In this document: one piece after another, positions 1 through 11,550 of the stretch
Numbering within the stretch: the stretch's first letter is position 1
Layout of the letters: every line of letters starts with the position of its first letter
Assembly (NCBI GenBank): GCA_023055425.1
Contig: JALGPY010000001.1
Location: 71,418,994 to 71,482,993 of the forward strand
Source of the DNA: Linanthus parryae
Taxonomy: Eukaryota > Streptophyta > Magnoliopsida > Ericales > Polemoniaceae
Reading direction: 5' to 3'
Length of the DNA stretch: 64,000 nucleotides
Translations under genes and position numbers: made by a program
The notes under the pieces: model-generated
The model's database searches: none
Seen by the model: the letters and a program-made list of their open reading frames with translations, nothing else
Told to the model about the DNA's origin: nothing

Positions 1-64
1 TGTTTGATTTCTTTGAAAGTGTGTAAAAATTAATTAAAACTACTTCGTAATTATTTTTTTAAAT

Positions 65-135
65 ATGAACAAGCTCAATGGTAAAGCATTTGAAACCCTT
101 CCATGATGTCCCAGGTTTGAGCCCGGTTAGGCGTA
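65..135 (+). repeat. possible tRNA-derived SINE head
   Basis: A sequence resembling a pol III internal promoter: an A-box-like stretch near 71-81 (AGCTCAATGG) and a B-box-like stretch at 114-124 (GGTTTGAGCCC), about 35 bases apart as in tRNA-derived SINEs. Both boxes depart from consensus and no tail or target duplication was found, so this is a weak call. Confidence 0.3.
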
Positions 136-164
136 GGATATTGTATAATTTTTCAAAAATAAAG

Positions 165-300
165 GTTAATTGCATTTTACCCCCTGTGGTTAGGGATTTG
201 TGCGAAACCCCCATGTAGTCTCAAATGTTGCACTTAACCCCCCTGTGGATTGGATTTGGTGAGGTTCCGTTAAAACTAATTCTTATACTAATTTTACCAT
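165..300. repeat. terminal-like repeat, possible outer end of a DNA transposon
   Basis: Contains the phrases TTGCATTTTACCCCCTGTGG and TTAACCCCCCTGTGG followed by CCGTTAAAACTAA. A similar pattern appears inverted at about 9295-9440 (ACCACAAGGAGG, CTAATTAACG), on the far side of the copia element. This fits a DNA transposon whose interior now holds the copia element, but the arms are diverged and the pairing is tentative. Confidence 0.35.
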
Positions 301-700
301 AAGTGTTGAAAAAAACAGATCTGGTGGAGGAAGAGGAGAGAATGAGGAGGAAGATGAGGAGGTCGGGGATGGAGAAGGATGAGGATCTGATGAATGAGGA
401 AGACGACGAGGAGAGAAGGAGGATGAAGATGAAGCGGACGGGGAAGGAGGAGAAAGAGGCCAGGGAAGGAAGAGGATGAGGAGGTCGGGGAAGGAGGAGG
501 AGGAAGCCGACGGCGACGATGAAGCCGACGATGACCTTAAAGACGACGACGACGATGAAGCCGACGTCGACGAACGACAGCGAATGCGGCGCAACCGCAG
601 ACGGAGAGGATGGCAGCGGCGGCAGCGCAGATTAAATAAGGCGTCGCGCAATTGGAGCTCCGATGATGCTGAGTTTGAACTTTGGTGAAGATGGAAAAAG
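301..700. other. purine-rich low-complexity stretch, no gene seen
   Basis: About 360 bases of GAGGA/GACGA-rich sequence. Reading frames here give only Ser/Pro-rich or Asp/Glu-rich low-complexity peptides with no domain. I see no gene. Confidence 0.6.
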
Positions 701-2089
701 TGTTGGTTTCGGATGCCCTAGAGGCAATCTATTTAGTATGAACTTTAGCTGCTAGAATAATCATTGTATTATTTATGGAGATATTTAATATAATGAAGAT
801 TGCAATTGTGTTGTTTATCTTAAATATCCGTAGTCTATTATATTGATTAAGGGGATGATCAACTATATACTAGTATGTGGGTAGATTGATATGGGGATAT
901 CAAGTCTAACACATGGGTATGCATTAGGAGTAATGGCATAATGGATAGACCCACCACGAGAAAGCTACATTAGATTATGTCAACGTCACAAGCGCTTCTA
1001 GTAGTGCTAATGGTGTTGTAATCCTTAGACTTGAAGTCACTGGATGCTCTAGTTGTGAAATATCATGCTTTGATATTGTCAAACGTTACACCGTGACTGG
1101 GTAACTGTAAAGATAACAATCTGGCATAATAGGAAGCAAGCTTAGAAGTGGCAGTGATGTAGACAGGATTTGTCCCTCCTACATAATATGAATAAATATC
1201 CACGGCCACTCGAGGGGTAGAGCTTATGGAATGTCTGGTCAGACTCAAATAAATCAATATGGAGATATTGATGTTATCTGTATGGATAAGCCTATTGCCA
1301 GGATCGAGAAACTATAGATTGGATATAAGAGTGTGACGAATGTGTCTCGTGTCCAATCCGGATATAGAGACAAAGGGATAACACAATATGGTAACATTGG
1401 GCACAAGGTTTGTTGGGATCACTGACTACTATTAGTTGGGTGGCATAGATGTGTTGCTAGACACCGCTCTATGTTTGTAATAGATACTACCAACTAAGTA
1501 GAAACCTATGGGGTCACACACCGTATGGACTAAACTGTATATGGGTATTAATTAGTTGGACTAATTAATAAAAGGATCATAACACAACCACAAGCAAAGT
1601 TAGTGGGACTAATTTGCAAGTGGACTAATCCATGTATGGACATGATTAGTATTGGGGCAATTATGTAGTTAATAAAAGAGTTATTAACTATATAAAAGAA
1701 ATCTAGCTTGTTATTTTCTTATCTAAGTCATTATTGAGAGAAACATAACAAAGCAAGAGAGAGAGACAAGTGCCTAGAGGCCGAAGCCCCTAGACCCGTC
1801 CGTCCCCTTGTGCCGTCGGCCCCATAGGCGCGACTCAAGCTCCGTTTGCGTGATCCGTTGCTCCTTTCTTCCGTTGCTAGCACTACACGGTGGGAACGAC
1901 TCCAGTTTAAGATCCAAGGTGTGGATACTCGTAGAGACGAAGACACAATTCTTCATAGTGATCACACAAACTAAAGTACACATGTTTCTACCCTAATCAT
2001 GTTATGATTGCTTGCCAGTGATCCTTGGAGGGGTTTGAGCAAGATTAATCTTTGTTATTCCGCCGTGTAACCTGCATCAAAACCCTATA
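701..2089 (+). repeat. 5' LTR of the copia element
   Basis: Begins TGTTGGTTTCGGATGCCC and ends near CATCAAAACCCTATA. It matches 7755-9158 over its length. The left edge is set by the TG start and by alignment to the 3' copy; the right edge by the primer site that follows. Confidence 0.88.
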
Positions 2090-2090
2090 G

Positions 2091-2102
2091 TACTATCAGA
2101 GC
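2091..2102 (+). other. primer binding site of the copia element
   Basis: TACTATCAGAGC directly after the LTR matches 10 of 12 bases of the usual plant copia site complementary to the 3' end of initiator tRNA-Met (TGGTATCAGAGC). Confidence 0.7.
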
Positions 2103-3790
2103 CACAGGCCGTAGCGCATAACATGATATTATGTTTTACTGTTTTCAGTTTTACACCGTATATGTTGTTTTACGCGAGAACTGAAATTAATAAGCATATT
2201 AGATGCATATTGAATATGATTCAACCAAACAAGATCTAATTTTACATGGGACGTAGGAATTAGTTAGTTTGAATCTCATATGATGTGATGAATTGGGTTC
2301 TTAAAAAATTAGAGTTCTTGTGCACATAATTGAAAAAGGGGTTTTTCAAGTAATGGAAACAATATTATGGAAATAACCAAACTTGGGCAACAAGGAAGGA
2401 AGGGGAAGGAAGCGGGCCGAAACCCTAGCCGCCACCCCTCTCTCTTCCTTGCTCGCCAAGCAAGGTCGCGGCCACCTAGGTGCAGCCGGCCTAAGGCGCA
2501 CGGTTGGACCGTGCGGCCTAGGGTTGGGCCAGCCCGGTGGCGTGCGGCGGTCCATGGGGTTCGGCCAATGCTATGGTTGGACCTCTTGGACCGTTGTGAC
2601 CTTAATTACCCAATGTCAACTAAAATTAAACAAGCGCGTTAAAAATGGATTTTAGTTGTATTATGTGCTTTGTTGCATGATGGATGGATATGGTCTAGGT
2701 TGTGGATCTTTACTTTTTGTGGTTTGGTTTACGGCCTGCGAGCTGATCAAATTAATGTAATAGTTAGTTAATTTTACGGCTTGCGAGCTGATCATCTTCT
2801 CGACATGTGAGGTTTTATTTATTTATTTATTCTAGACGCTAGGCTAGAATTAGATTAAGTATATAATAGCCAAGAGCATGGAGAAGAAGACCGGAGGATC
2901 AAGAAGCCACAAAGACGATGATGACTCTCATCCTAGCCGAGCGGCTATGGTGGAGCATGTAGAGATGAGCTTATCACTTTAGGGCATATAGATATTATCA
3001 TTGGCTTGGTAATATCTTAGTCTAGGGGCCATATCCATGCCACATTAATTTTTCTTTTGTGGATGTTTATTATTTATGTCTTGTTATTTATTTTTGTGTG
3101 TATATGAATGATACAAGCAAAACGTTAACAAGATAATAATAAACATGAATGGTATTTTATTGTGGATTTCCCAATCCAAATAACCAGATCATGTTTATTG
3201 GATCAACCAAACGAAATAATGACAATTAAAATCTCTCAAAGGAAATATTACGTTGAATGCCTTATCTTATTTTAACACCCTTCATGATCAGGGTTTATTA
3301 ATTTGGGGCTAGCCAAAGCAAGGTGATTTTAATTTACCATGGTGTGATGCGGTGACACAAGCAAGTAATGTGTGGTTGTTGAAATAAGAGGTTAAAACGT
3401 AACTAAGTAATTTCAATTGGATTGATGACTTAGAGGCATGGGATTGGGATTATTTATGAGATAAATAAATAAGGAGTTATTTGCTCGGTTCCACCAAGAG
3501 TTGCATATGGATGCAATTGGAAGGACGTTCCTACCTAAATAACTTATTCTTAGGTGACTTGCCAAAGCAAGCTCAAGAAGAAATGAAATATGGATCATGG
3601 ACCCACTAGAAAGTATATGATATTTTCCGCATTAATGGTGATGGCTATTAATCCGAGAAAAATAGTGGGAGCTATATTTGATAATCTAGCAATTATTGAA
3701 TATGGTTAAATTGTACAAAATACTAAAATTTCATATTTCTCATTTTGTAGAATTCCAATGTAAAACAACAATCAATCATCGACACCAACC
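2103..3790 (+). other. copia leader between primer site and gag, no ORF assigned
   Basis: About 1.7 kb, AT-rich apart from a GC-rich patch at 2395-2590. Short frames exist but show no recognisable domain. I read this as the untranslated leader of the element. Confidence 0.5.
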
Positions 3791-4695
3791 ATGCGTTATG
3801 TCCTTGAGAAGGACAAGTTGTCAGGGAACAACTTTCTGGACTGGTACAGAAACTTAAGGATTGTCCTTAAGCAAGAAAACAAGTTGTACATCTTAGATGC
3901 ACCTGTTCCAGAACCACCACCTGACGATGTTGTACTCGCTGCCATAAGGGCACATCAAAATATTGTAGATGACAATAATGATGTGACATGTCTCATGTTG
4001 TGCACCATGAGCTCGGAGCTTCATAAGCAACATGAGAACATGGAGGCGTACGATATGATCGTACATTTGAGGCAGCTCTTCCAAGAGCAAGCCCGACATG
4101 AGAGGTACGAGGTATCCAAGGCACTGTTCAAATGTAGTCTCGTAAAGCGGAACCCATTCGGGCCTCGTGTACTCCGTATGATCGGATACATTGAGAATCT
4201 CGAGAGTTTAGGCTTCCCGTTCGGCAAAGAGTTGGCCACTGATCTCATCCTGCAATCATTGTCGGATAGTTATAGCCAGTTCATCATGAACTATAACATG
4301 AATGAGATCAACAAAACTCTGTCAGACTTTCTCAATATGTTGAGGACCGCTGAACAGAGTACTAGACTCAATAATAGGATAGGGATGTCATCTACCTACT
4401 AAGAAAGTGGAAGGAATGTCGGAAGGCCATAATGATGGTCAATAAGAGGAAGAGCAAGTCAGTTGCATCTAACTCCAAAGGAAAGAGCAAGAAGGTTGCA
4501 AAATCCAAGTACACTGCCTTAAAGCCTGGTGGAGGCGTGACTAAGGGTGAATGTCACTACTGTAGTCAGCCTGGACACTGGAAGAGGAACTGCCCAAAAT
4601 ATCTGGAGGATAAAAGGCTTGGAATAGTGATTCCACCACCACCAGGTATTTTTGTTATAGATGTAAAACTTTCTATTTCTTCATCTTGGGTATAG
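3791..4695 (+). pseudogene. copia gag with CCHC zinc knuckle (broken)
   Basis: The first frame (3791-4402, 203 codons) starts MRYVLEKDKLSGNNFLDWYR, typical of copia gag, and contains the helical stretch around LRQLFQEQARHERYEVSKAL. A second segment (4432-4695) is Lys-rich and carries the nucleic-acid-binding knuckle CHYCSQPGHWKRNC (CX2CX4HX4C) at about 4552-4593. A stop at 4400-4402 separates the two. It would encode the particle protein that packages element RNA. The reading frame then stops at a TAG (4693-4695) immediately before the protease active site. Confidence 0.85.
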
Positions 4696-5020
4696 GATAC
4701 TGGATGTGGATCTCACATTTGTCAAAAATGTGCAGGATTTGAAAAGAATTAGAAGATTGGCTAAAGGGCAGATAGACTTGCGCGTCGGTAATGGAGCAAG
4801 AGTTGCTGCATTAGCTATAGGCGTGTATGAGTTATCTTTGCCTTCAGGGCTTATTTTAGAAGTAGACAACTGCTACTATGTGCATGCTATGAGCAGAAAC
4901 ATTATTTCAATTTCTTTTTTGGACAAGAAAGGTTTTACTATTTCAATAAAGAACAATAGTTGTTCCATTAATTTTGATAGTATCCACTATTATAGTAGGC
5001 ATTTATCTAATGGATTATAA
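4696..5020 (+). pseudogene. copia aspartic protease remnant
   Basis: Right after the TAG at 4693-4695 comes DTGCGSHI, the D-T-G active-site signature of copia proteases in the context WV(stop)DTGCGSHI. The downstream text (LRVGNGARVAALAIG, LEVDNCYYV) is the usual copia protease and linker sequence. The frame ends at 5020. This domain would cleave the Gag-Pol precursor. Confidence 0.8.
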
Positions 5021-5059
5021 ATCATTGATCTAAGTAATCCCGTCTATAACATTAATACT

Positions 5060-6028
5060 AAGAGGATTAAAATTAATGAATTAAATCCTACTTATCTATG
5101 GCACTGTCGCTTAGGCCATATAAACGAGAAACGCATATCTAAACTCCATAAGGATTGATTACTAGACTCATTTTATTATGAATAATATGAGACATGTGAA
5201 TCTTGTTTAACTGGAAAGATGAATAATTCCCCTTTCAATAAGAAAGGTGAGAGGACTAGTGAGTTATTGGCACTCATACATACTGATGTATGTGGACCGT
5301 TTCCCACGCCTGCCATAGGTGGTTACACCTACTTCATTACGCTTACTGATGATTTCAGTAGATATGGATTTGTGTATCTTATGAGGGCCAAATCCGAATC
5401 CTTTGAATTGTTCAAAAAATTCAAGAATGAATTAGAGAAGCAACTTGGCAAAAGTATCTAGGCTCTACGATCGGATCGTGGAGGAGAATTCTTAAGCCAA
5501 GAGTTTGATGACTATCTTAGAGAGAGTGGGATTGTGACCCAACTCACTCCACCCGGAACGCCACAGTGGAATGACGTGTTCGAGAGGAGGAATCGCACCT
5601 TGTGGAACATGGTGCGGTCTATGATGTGTAAAAAGATCTTCCGATATCATTTTGAGGACATGCTCTAATGACAGTTGCTTACCTTTAACCGTGTTCCATC
5701 CAAATAGGTCATGAAGACACCATATGAGATTATGACTGGGAGGCGTCCCATAGTGTCGTTTATGAAGATTTGGGGTTGCGACGTCTATGTAAAACGTTTA
5801 CAGAGTGACAAGCTCGGAACCAAGTCACATAATTGTAAGTTTGTGGGATATCCTAAGGAAACTAAAGGATATTACTTCTTCAACCCAGTTGAGAACAAAG
5901 TGTTTGTTGCTCGGACCGACATGTTCCTTGAAAGAGAGTTCGTCTCTAAAGGAGCAAGTGGGAGGGAAGTGGAACTTGATGAAATTCAAGAACCACAAAT
6001 CACTGATATGACAATGGAGCATGATTAG
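5060..6028 (+). pseudogene. copia integrase remnant
   Basis: The HHCC zinc-binding region is visible (WHCRLGHI at about 5100; CESC near 5198). The catalytic core follows: first Asp in HTDVCGPF (about 5278), second in LRSDRGGEF (about 5467), Glu in FERRNRTL (about 5580). Stops interrupt it, including TAG at 5459-5461. The C-terminal part reads TPYEIMTGRRP and GCDVYVKRLQSDK, standard for copia elements. It would have inserted the cDNA copy. Confidence 0.85.
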
Positions 6029-6043
6029 GAACCACAAACGGTT

Positions 6044-7740
6044 GTGGAGGAACCTGTTCGAGTAACACAAGAGCTCCGTAGGTCAAGTAGGGTACGTCAC
6101 GAGCCCGAGAGGTGTGGACTTTTCGTTACTGAGGCTGGTGACATATTGCCCATAAATGATGAGCCTACTACTTACGGAGAGGCCATGAAAGGACCAGACT
6201 CAAAGAAGTGGCTTGAAACCATGATATCCGAAATGGAATCCATGTAATGCAACCAAGTACAGACTTTGGTGGAACCAACCGGTGGGGTTCGGCCCATAGG
6301 GTGCAACTGGGTCTTCAAGAAGAAGACTGACATGGATGGCAATGTAATTGCCTATAAGGGCCGACTGGTGTCTAAAGGTTACAGACAAATTCGTGGTATT
6401 GACTATGATGAAACCTTTTCCCCAGTCGCGATGACCAAATCCATTCAAATCTTGCTTGCCATTGTAGCCTAATATGACTATGCGATTTGGCATATGGATG
6501 TCAAAACAACGTTTCTGTATGGAAACCTCCTCGAGGATGTGTACATGACACAAACTGAGGGTTTTGAGGATCCAGAGCATGCAAATAATGTCTGAAAGCT
6601 ATAATGATCCATTTATGGATTGATCAAGCTTCTAGGAGTTGGAATCGAAGTTTTTATGACGCAGTCAAAGAGTTTAGCTTCATCAAGAACGAAGATGAGC
6701 CTTGTGTTTACAAGAAGGTTAGTGGGAGTTCTGCTGTGTATTTGGTCTTGTATGTGGATGACATACTACTCAATGGAAACGACATTCCCATGTTACAATC
6801 TGTGAAAGGTTGGCTAGGAAAGTGTTTCGCAATTAAGGACTTAGGGGATGCAGCTTATATACTAGGTATCAAGATCTATAGGGATAGATCGAGGAAGCTG
6901 CTCGGCCTAGGCCAAAGTACATATATAGACAAGGTGTTGAATTGGTTCAACATGCAAGACTCCAAGAAGGTATTCTTGCGCATGTCGCATGGGATCACTC
7001 TTTCGAAGAGTGATTGTCCTTCCATTCAGATTGAGAAGGACCGCATGAGTAGAATTTTGTATGCGTCGGCCGTAGGATCTATCATGTATGCCATGTTGTA
7101 TACTAGACCAAATGTGTCGTACGCATTAAGTATGGAAAGCAGATATCAGTCAAATCCGGCTGAGAGTCACTGGATTGTCGTCAAGAACATCCTTAAGTAC
7201 TTGAGAAGGACTAAGGATGCATTCTTGGTATTTGGAGGCGAGGAAGAGCTAAGAGTAATCGGTTACACTGATGCATGCTTCCATACCGACAAGGACGACT
7301 ATAGATCGCAATCTGGTTATGTGTTTTGCCTAAACGGAGGAGCTGTGAGCTGGAAGAGTTCCAAGCAAGAGACAGTTGCTAATTCTACAACTAAAGCTGA
7401 GTACATTGCTGCTTCAGGCGTAGCAAAGGAGGCTATTTGGATAAAGAAGTTTATCACTGACCTTGGTGTGGTTCCTAGCATTGTGGATCCCATAATGTTG
7501 TATTGTGACAACACCGGGACGATTGCACATGCCAAGGAACCCCGTTCGCACCAGAGAACAAATCATGTACTTAGGAGATTCCATCTGGTTCGAGACATAG
7601 TAGATCGAAAAGATGTGAAGATATGCAAGATTCCAACAGATGACAATCTGTCAGACCCTTTCACGAAGTCGTTGGTTCAGCGAAATCATGAAGGGCACAC
7701 TTGGGCTATATGCATCCGTGATGCACCAGATTGGCTCTAG
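6044..7740 (+). pseudogene. copia reverse transcriptase-RNase H remnant
   Basis: The RT starts after the linker at about 6150 (EAMKGPDSKKW) with NWVFKKK and FSPVAMTKSIQILL. The polymerase motif YVDD is intact at 6751-6762. The RNase H part runs to 7740 with TDACFHTDKDDYRSQSGY, SSKQETVANSTTKAEY and YCDNTGTIAHAKEP. Stops at about 6246, 6470 and 6595-6603 break the first third; the frame from 6604 to 7740 is open. The CDS ends 14 bases before the 3' LTR, as usual for copia. Confidence 0.88.
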
Positions 7741-7754
7741 TGCAAATGAGAGAC

Positions 7755-9158
7755 TGTTGGTTTTGAATGCCCTAGAGGCAATCTGTTTAGTATGAACTTT
7801 AGTTGCTAGAATAATCATTGTATTATTTATGGAGATATTTAATATAATGAAGATTGCAATTGTGTTCTTTATCTTAAATATCCGTAGTCTATTATATTTA
7901 TTAACGGGACGATCAACTATAGACTAGTATGTGGATAGATTGATATGGGGATATCAAGTCTAACACATGGGTATGCATTAGGAGTAATGTCATATTGGAG
8001 AAGGCTACATTAGATTATGTCAACGCCACAAGCGCTTCTCGTAGTACTAATGGTGTTGTAATCCTTAGACTTGAAGTCACTGGATTCTCTAGTTGTGAAA
8101 TATCATGCTTTGATATTATCAAACGTGACACTGTGACTGGGTAACTATAAAGATAATAATCGGTCATGAGAGGAAGCAAGCTTAGAGGTGGTAGCGATGT
8201 AGACAAGATTTTTCCCTCCTACATAATAGGAATAAATATCCACGACCACTCGAGGGGTAGAGCTTATGTAATGTCTGGCCAGACTCAAATAAATCAATAT
8301 GGAGATATTGATGTTATCTGCATGGATAAGCCTATTTCCAGGATCGAGAAACTATGGATTGGATATACGAGTGTGACGAATATGTCTCGTGTCCAATCCG
8401 GATATAGAGACAAAGGGATAACACAACACGGTAACATTGGGCACAAGGTTTGTCGGGATCACTGACTACTATTAGTTGGGTGGCATAGATGTGTTGCTAG
8501 ACACCGCTCTATGTTTGTAATAGTTACTACCAACTAAGTAGAAACCTATGGGGTCACACACCGTATGGATTAAACTGGATATGGGTATTAATTAGTTGGA
8601 CTAATTAATAAAATGATCATAACACAACAACAAGCAAAGTTAGTGGGACTAATTTGCAAGTGGACTAATCCATGTAAGGACATGATTAGTATTGGGGCAA
8701 TTATGTAGTTAATAAAAGAGTTATTAACTATATAAAGGAACTCTATCTTGTTATTTTCTCATCTAATTCATTACTCAGAGAAACCTAACAAAGCAAGAGA
8801 GAGAGAGACAAGAGCCTAGAGGCCGAAGCCCCTAGACCCGTCCGTCCCCCTGTGCCGTCGGCCCCATAGGCGCGGCTCAAGATCCGTTTTGCGTGATCCT
8901 TTGCTCCTTTTCTTCTGTTGCTAGCACTAACGGTGGGAAGAACTCCACTTCAAGATCCAAGGTGTGGATACTCGTAGAGACGAACGAACAATTCTTCGTA
9001 GTGATCACACAAACTAAGGTACACATGTTTCTACCCTAATCATGTTATGATTGCTTGCTAGTGATTCTTGGAGGGGTTTGAGAAGGATTAATCTTTGTTA
9101 TTCCGCTGCGTAACCTGCATCAAAACCCTAGCTGCGTAACCTGCATCAAACCCTTACA
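7755..9158 (+). repeat. 3' LTR of the copia element
   Basis: Begins TGTTGGTTTTGAATGCCC after a purine-rich tract (AAATGAGAGAC) that would serve as polypurine tract. Near its end a stretch of about 25 bases (CTGCGTAACCTGCATCAAA) is tandemly duplicated at 9106-9154, which the 5' copy does not show; the last bases are CTTACA. Confidence 0.86.
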
Positions 9159-9455
9159 AGAAAGAAAAAGAGAAGAAGGAGAAGATCTGGAAGAATGGAG
9201 GAAGAAGAATAATATGTAGCGAAAATAGAGAGAGATGAGAGTTTAGAGAGAGAAAAAGAAATGAAAATGAATGATTTGTGTTATTTATAAAAGGGTAGTG
9301 AAGTCTTTTTACCCTAATTAACGAAAAAATACACCCGTACCGCACAAAAATGAAACCACAAGGAGGTAGAATGCAAAATTTGAAACCACAAGTCAATTGG
9401 AGGTTATATCTCGAATTGCAATTCATGGCGTGGTTCATTGCCCAATTTTTTTGCC
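9159..9455. repeat. A/G-rich stretch and inverted terminal-like repeat
   Basis: 9159-9290 is GA-rich and matches the character of 301-480. 9295-9440 carries GGTAGTGAAGTCTTTTTACC and ACCACAAGGAGGTAGAATGC, which read in the opposite direction resemble 165-260. I see no coding gene. Confidence 0.35.
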
Positions 9456-9461
9456 TATAAA
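9456..9461 (+). promoter_or_regulatory. TATA-like box upstream of the TOC75 pseudogene
   Basis: TATAAA lies 84 bases before the ATG at 9545, a reasonable distance for a plant core promoter. Function is inferred only from sequence and position. Confidence 0.4.
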
Positions 9462-9544
9462 CCCTCCAACAGAAAAACCCTGCAACCTCTTCCCTATGTT
9501 CTTTCCTCTAAAGCCTACGCGTTCGTTCTCCTTCCTTATCGCAA

Positions 9545-9675
9545 ATGGCCGCCTCCGGCCAACTCCTTACTCTTAACACTCCTTTCCTAGCATCCATCCG
9601 CAGGATACGCCCTACTGCCATTGCCAACAACACCTCCACCAACCACTTCCTCACCGCCTTGAAAATGTAGCCTCT
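9545..9675 (+). pseudogene. TOC75: TOC75 exon 1 duplicate, 5' part
   Basis: ATGGCCGCCTCCGGCCAACT and the following 110 bases match the start of the TOC75 gene at 26863-26985, encoding the same transit-peptide text (SGQLLTLNTPFL, then NNTSTN). Similarity begins about 25 bases before the ATG. One extra A near 9661-9665 shifts the frame and makes a TAG at 9668-9670. The copy is then cut at 9675 by the insertion of gypsy element A and resumes at 21648. It is an exon-1 fragment, not a working gene. Confidence 0.85.
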
Positions 9676-10287
9676 TGTAGATAGTGCTATCTAGACAGGC
9701 AGATCTTAGCCACGTGGCAATCGCCCAGCACACCTAGCTGTGCTCCACACACATTGGATCACCACCCGCGCTGATCCACGTGGGGGCTGCGAGACAGGGC
9801 CCTCGCATACCACCACACGGGACTTGTAGGGACTTAGTGGTTTGGAGGCTAGAGTAAGTCCTGTCGCGCGCGAGCGAAAACCAAGCCCGCGCGCGACCTT
9901 AGTAACTGCTATGAGAGATTTATGGCACGAGCTCCATAAACCCGTTCAACCTCATAACGGTTCCGGTATAAGCGGACGAACGTGCCGTAACGGTCCCTAT
10001 ATACTCGGACGAACGTGCCGTTGTGGTTAAGCTAATTAAGCCGCCATTAATGGGCGCATTAACCCACTACAACGGTCACATTCTCCGTTATATATAGGAT
10101 CGTTAACCCTTCCATACAAGGGCGAATCACCTGAGATACGCGGAAGCTCTGCCAAAATCCTGTCTCTCTCTCATACAGTGCTATTGTCTTACTCTCTCCC
10201 TACACACAACCCTACTCTTCCTGTGTTCTTTCTATTCCCTACTCTTGGTGTATATTGAATTCTCTCTGCAGGATTCTCTCGTACACA
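9676..10287 (+). repeat. 5' LTR of gypsy element A
   Basis: TGTAGATAGTGC to CTCGTACACA, with TG...CA ends. A TATA-like stretch (TTATATATAGG) lies at about 10088-10098. Upstream, CGGACGAACGTGCCGT occurs twice (about 9973 and 10008) around CCTATATA, a possible direct-repeat control element. Confidence 0.9.
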
Positions 10288-10289
10288 TT

Positions 10290-10307
10290 TGGTGAACCCG
10301 ACGTGAA
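10290..10307 (+). other. candidate primer binding site of gypsy A
   Basis: TGGTGAACCCGACGTGAA lies two bases after the LTR and starts with TGG, as sites complementary to a tRNA 3' CCA end do. The same sequence is found in element B next to its 5' LTR (about 42498-42515, - strand). I cannot say which tRNA it pairs with. Confidence 0.6.
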
Positions 10308-10455
10308 AAGAGTAGTAAAACATGATCCCGCGGGCAAAGAAATAGAAAGTTTCTACTCTAATGGGAAGAAATGCTACCGCATATGAAGGTGCGCGGGGAT
10401 ACCCCCACATAAGCATGGGGATATCCCTGGGCAAATCAATCAAATCGAGTGTGTC

Positions 10456-11550
10456 ATGGAAGTAGACAAGCCGACACCCGACGTTTTGGAGGATAAGCTA
10501 AAAGAGGCGCCTGAATGCATGGAGGATAAGCCGAAACCTCAGAAACAGGAGCTGAAGGAAGTATACCTGAGCCCAGGCGAAGAAAAGAAGAGGCCCGTCT
10601 TTACGAGTGCAGACCTCACAAGCGAGGAAGAAGCCAGATTGCTGCAGCTCCTGACTGAGTACAAAGATGTGTTTTCATGGGAATACGATGAAATGCCTGG
10701 CCTGGACACGAGCATCACCATGCACAGGTTAGATGTAATCCCGGGATCTAAGCCGGTAAAACAAAGCACAAGAAGCTTCAGGCCGGAGATAAACGTGAAA
10801 ATCAAGCAAGAAATTGTCAAGCTACTGACTGCCAGGTTCATCGAGCCAAATCATCATCCCACATGGTTGGCTAACATTGTGCCTGTGGTGAAGAAGAATG
10901 GGCAGCTTCGCATTTGTGTAGACTTCAGAGATCTCAACCGCTTCTGCCCCAAGGACGATTTTCCGCTGCCCAACATCGATCTGCTCATTGATTCGACTGC
11001 GGATCATCGTATGTTCAGCTTCATGGATGGTTTTAGCGGGTACAATAAGATCAAAATGGACCCTGAAGATGCACGAAAAACCGCGTTCATCACGCCAGTG
11101 GGAGTGTTTAATTACACGGTTATGTCATTTGGACTCAAGAACGCGGGCGCGACTTACCAGCGAGCAATGATGGCTCTATTTCACGACATGATGCACAAAG
11201 AAGTGGAGTTCTACGTTCATGACTTGGTTTTCAAGTCCAGAGAAGAAGCGGACCATTTAGGGGACCTGCGGAAAGTATTTGAAAGATGCAGAAGTATCCA
11301 GCTAAAGATGAATCCCATGAAGTGTGCATTCGGAGTGACATCATGGAAATTCTTGGGATGCGTAATACATCGCCAGGGCATCGAGCCTGACCCCGCGAAG
11401 TTATCGGCTATCACAAGCATGACAGCGCCACACAATCAAAGCGCTCTGAAAACATTTTTTGGGAAATTATCTTACCTGCGGAGATTCATTCCAGCAATCG
11501 CGGAAATAACCTTCTGCTTCAGCGATCTCCTCAAGAAGAATGTCGTGTAA
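10456..11550 (+). pseudogene. gypsy A reverse transcriptase
   Basis: A 364-codon frame with the full RT palm: WLANIVPVVKKNGQLRICVD, FRDLNRFCPKDDFPLPNID, FMDGFSGYNKIKMDPED and MSFGLKNAGATYQRAM. The catalytic YVDD box reads Y-V-H-D (codons 253-256, 11212-11223), so the first catalytic Asp is replaced by His and the enzyme should be inactive. The frame stops at 11548-11550 (TAA) in the linker to RNase H. No gag or protease precedes it: only about 170 bases separate the primer site from this frame, against about 2.5 kb of gag-protease in element B. Confidence 0.88.

Larger units (their letters stand above)
701..9158 (+). mobile_element. Ty1/copia LTR retrotransposon, degenerate
   Basis: Two direct repeats of about 1.39 kb bracket an internal region with a tRNA-Met-like primer site and, in copia order, gag, zinc knuckle, protease, integrase, reverse transcriptase and RNase H. 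Integrase before RT places it in Ty1/copia. The polyprotein is broken by many in-frame stops and frameshifts (for example at 4693, 5459, 6246, 6470 and 6595-6603), so the element is dead. The LTRs differ by many substitutions and indels, for example an extra stretch near 942-958 that is absent near 7995, so the insertion is old. A clear target-site duplication was not found; both flanks are A/G-rich (AAAAG before, AGAAA after). Confidence 0.92.

Noticed and set aside
283..688. Ser-rich and Asp/Glu-rich frames on both strands
   Set aside because: Produced by GAGGA/GACGA low-complexity DNA; no domain, no promoter context.
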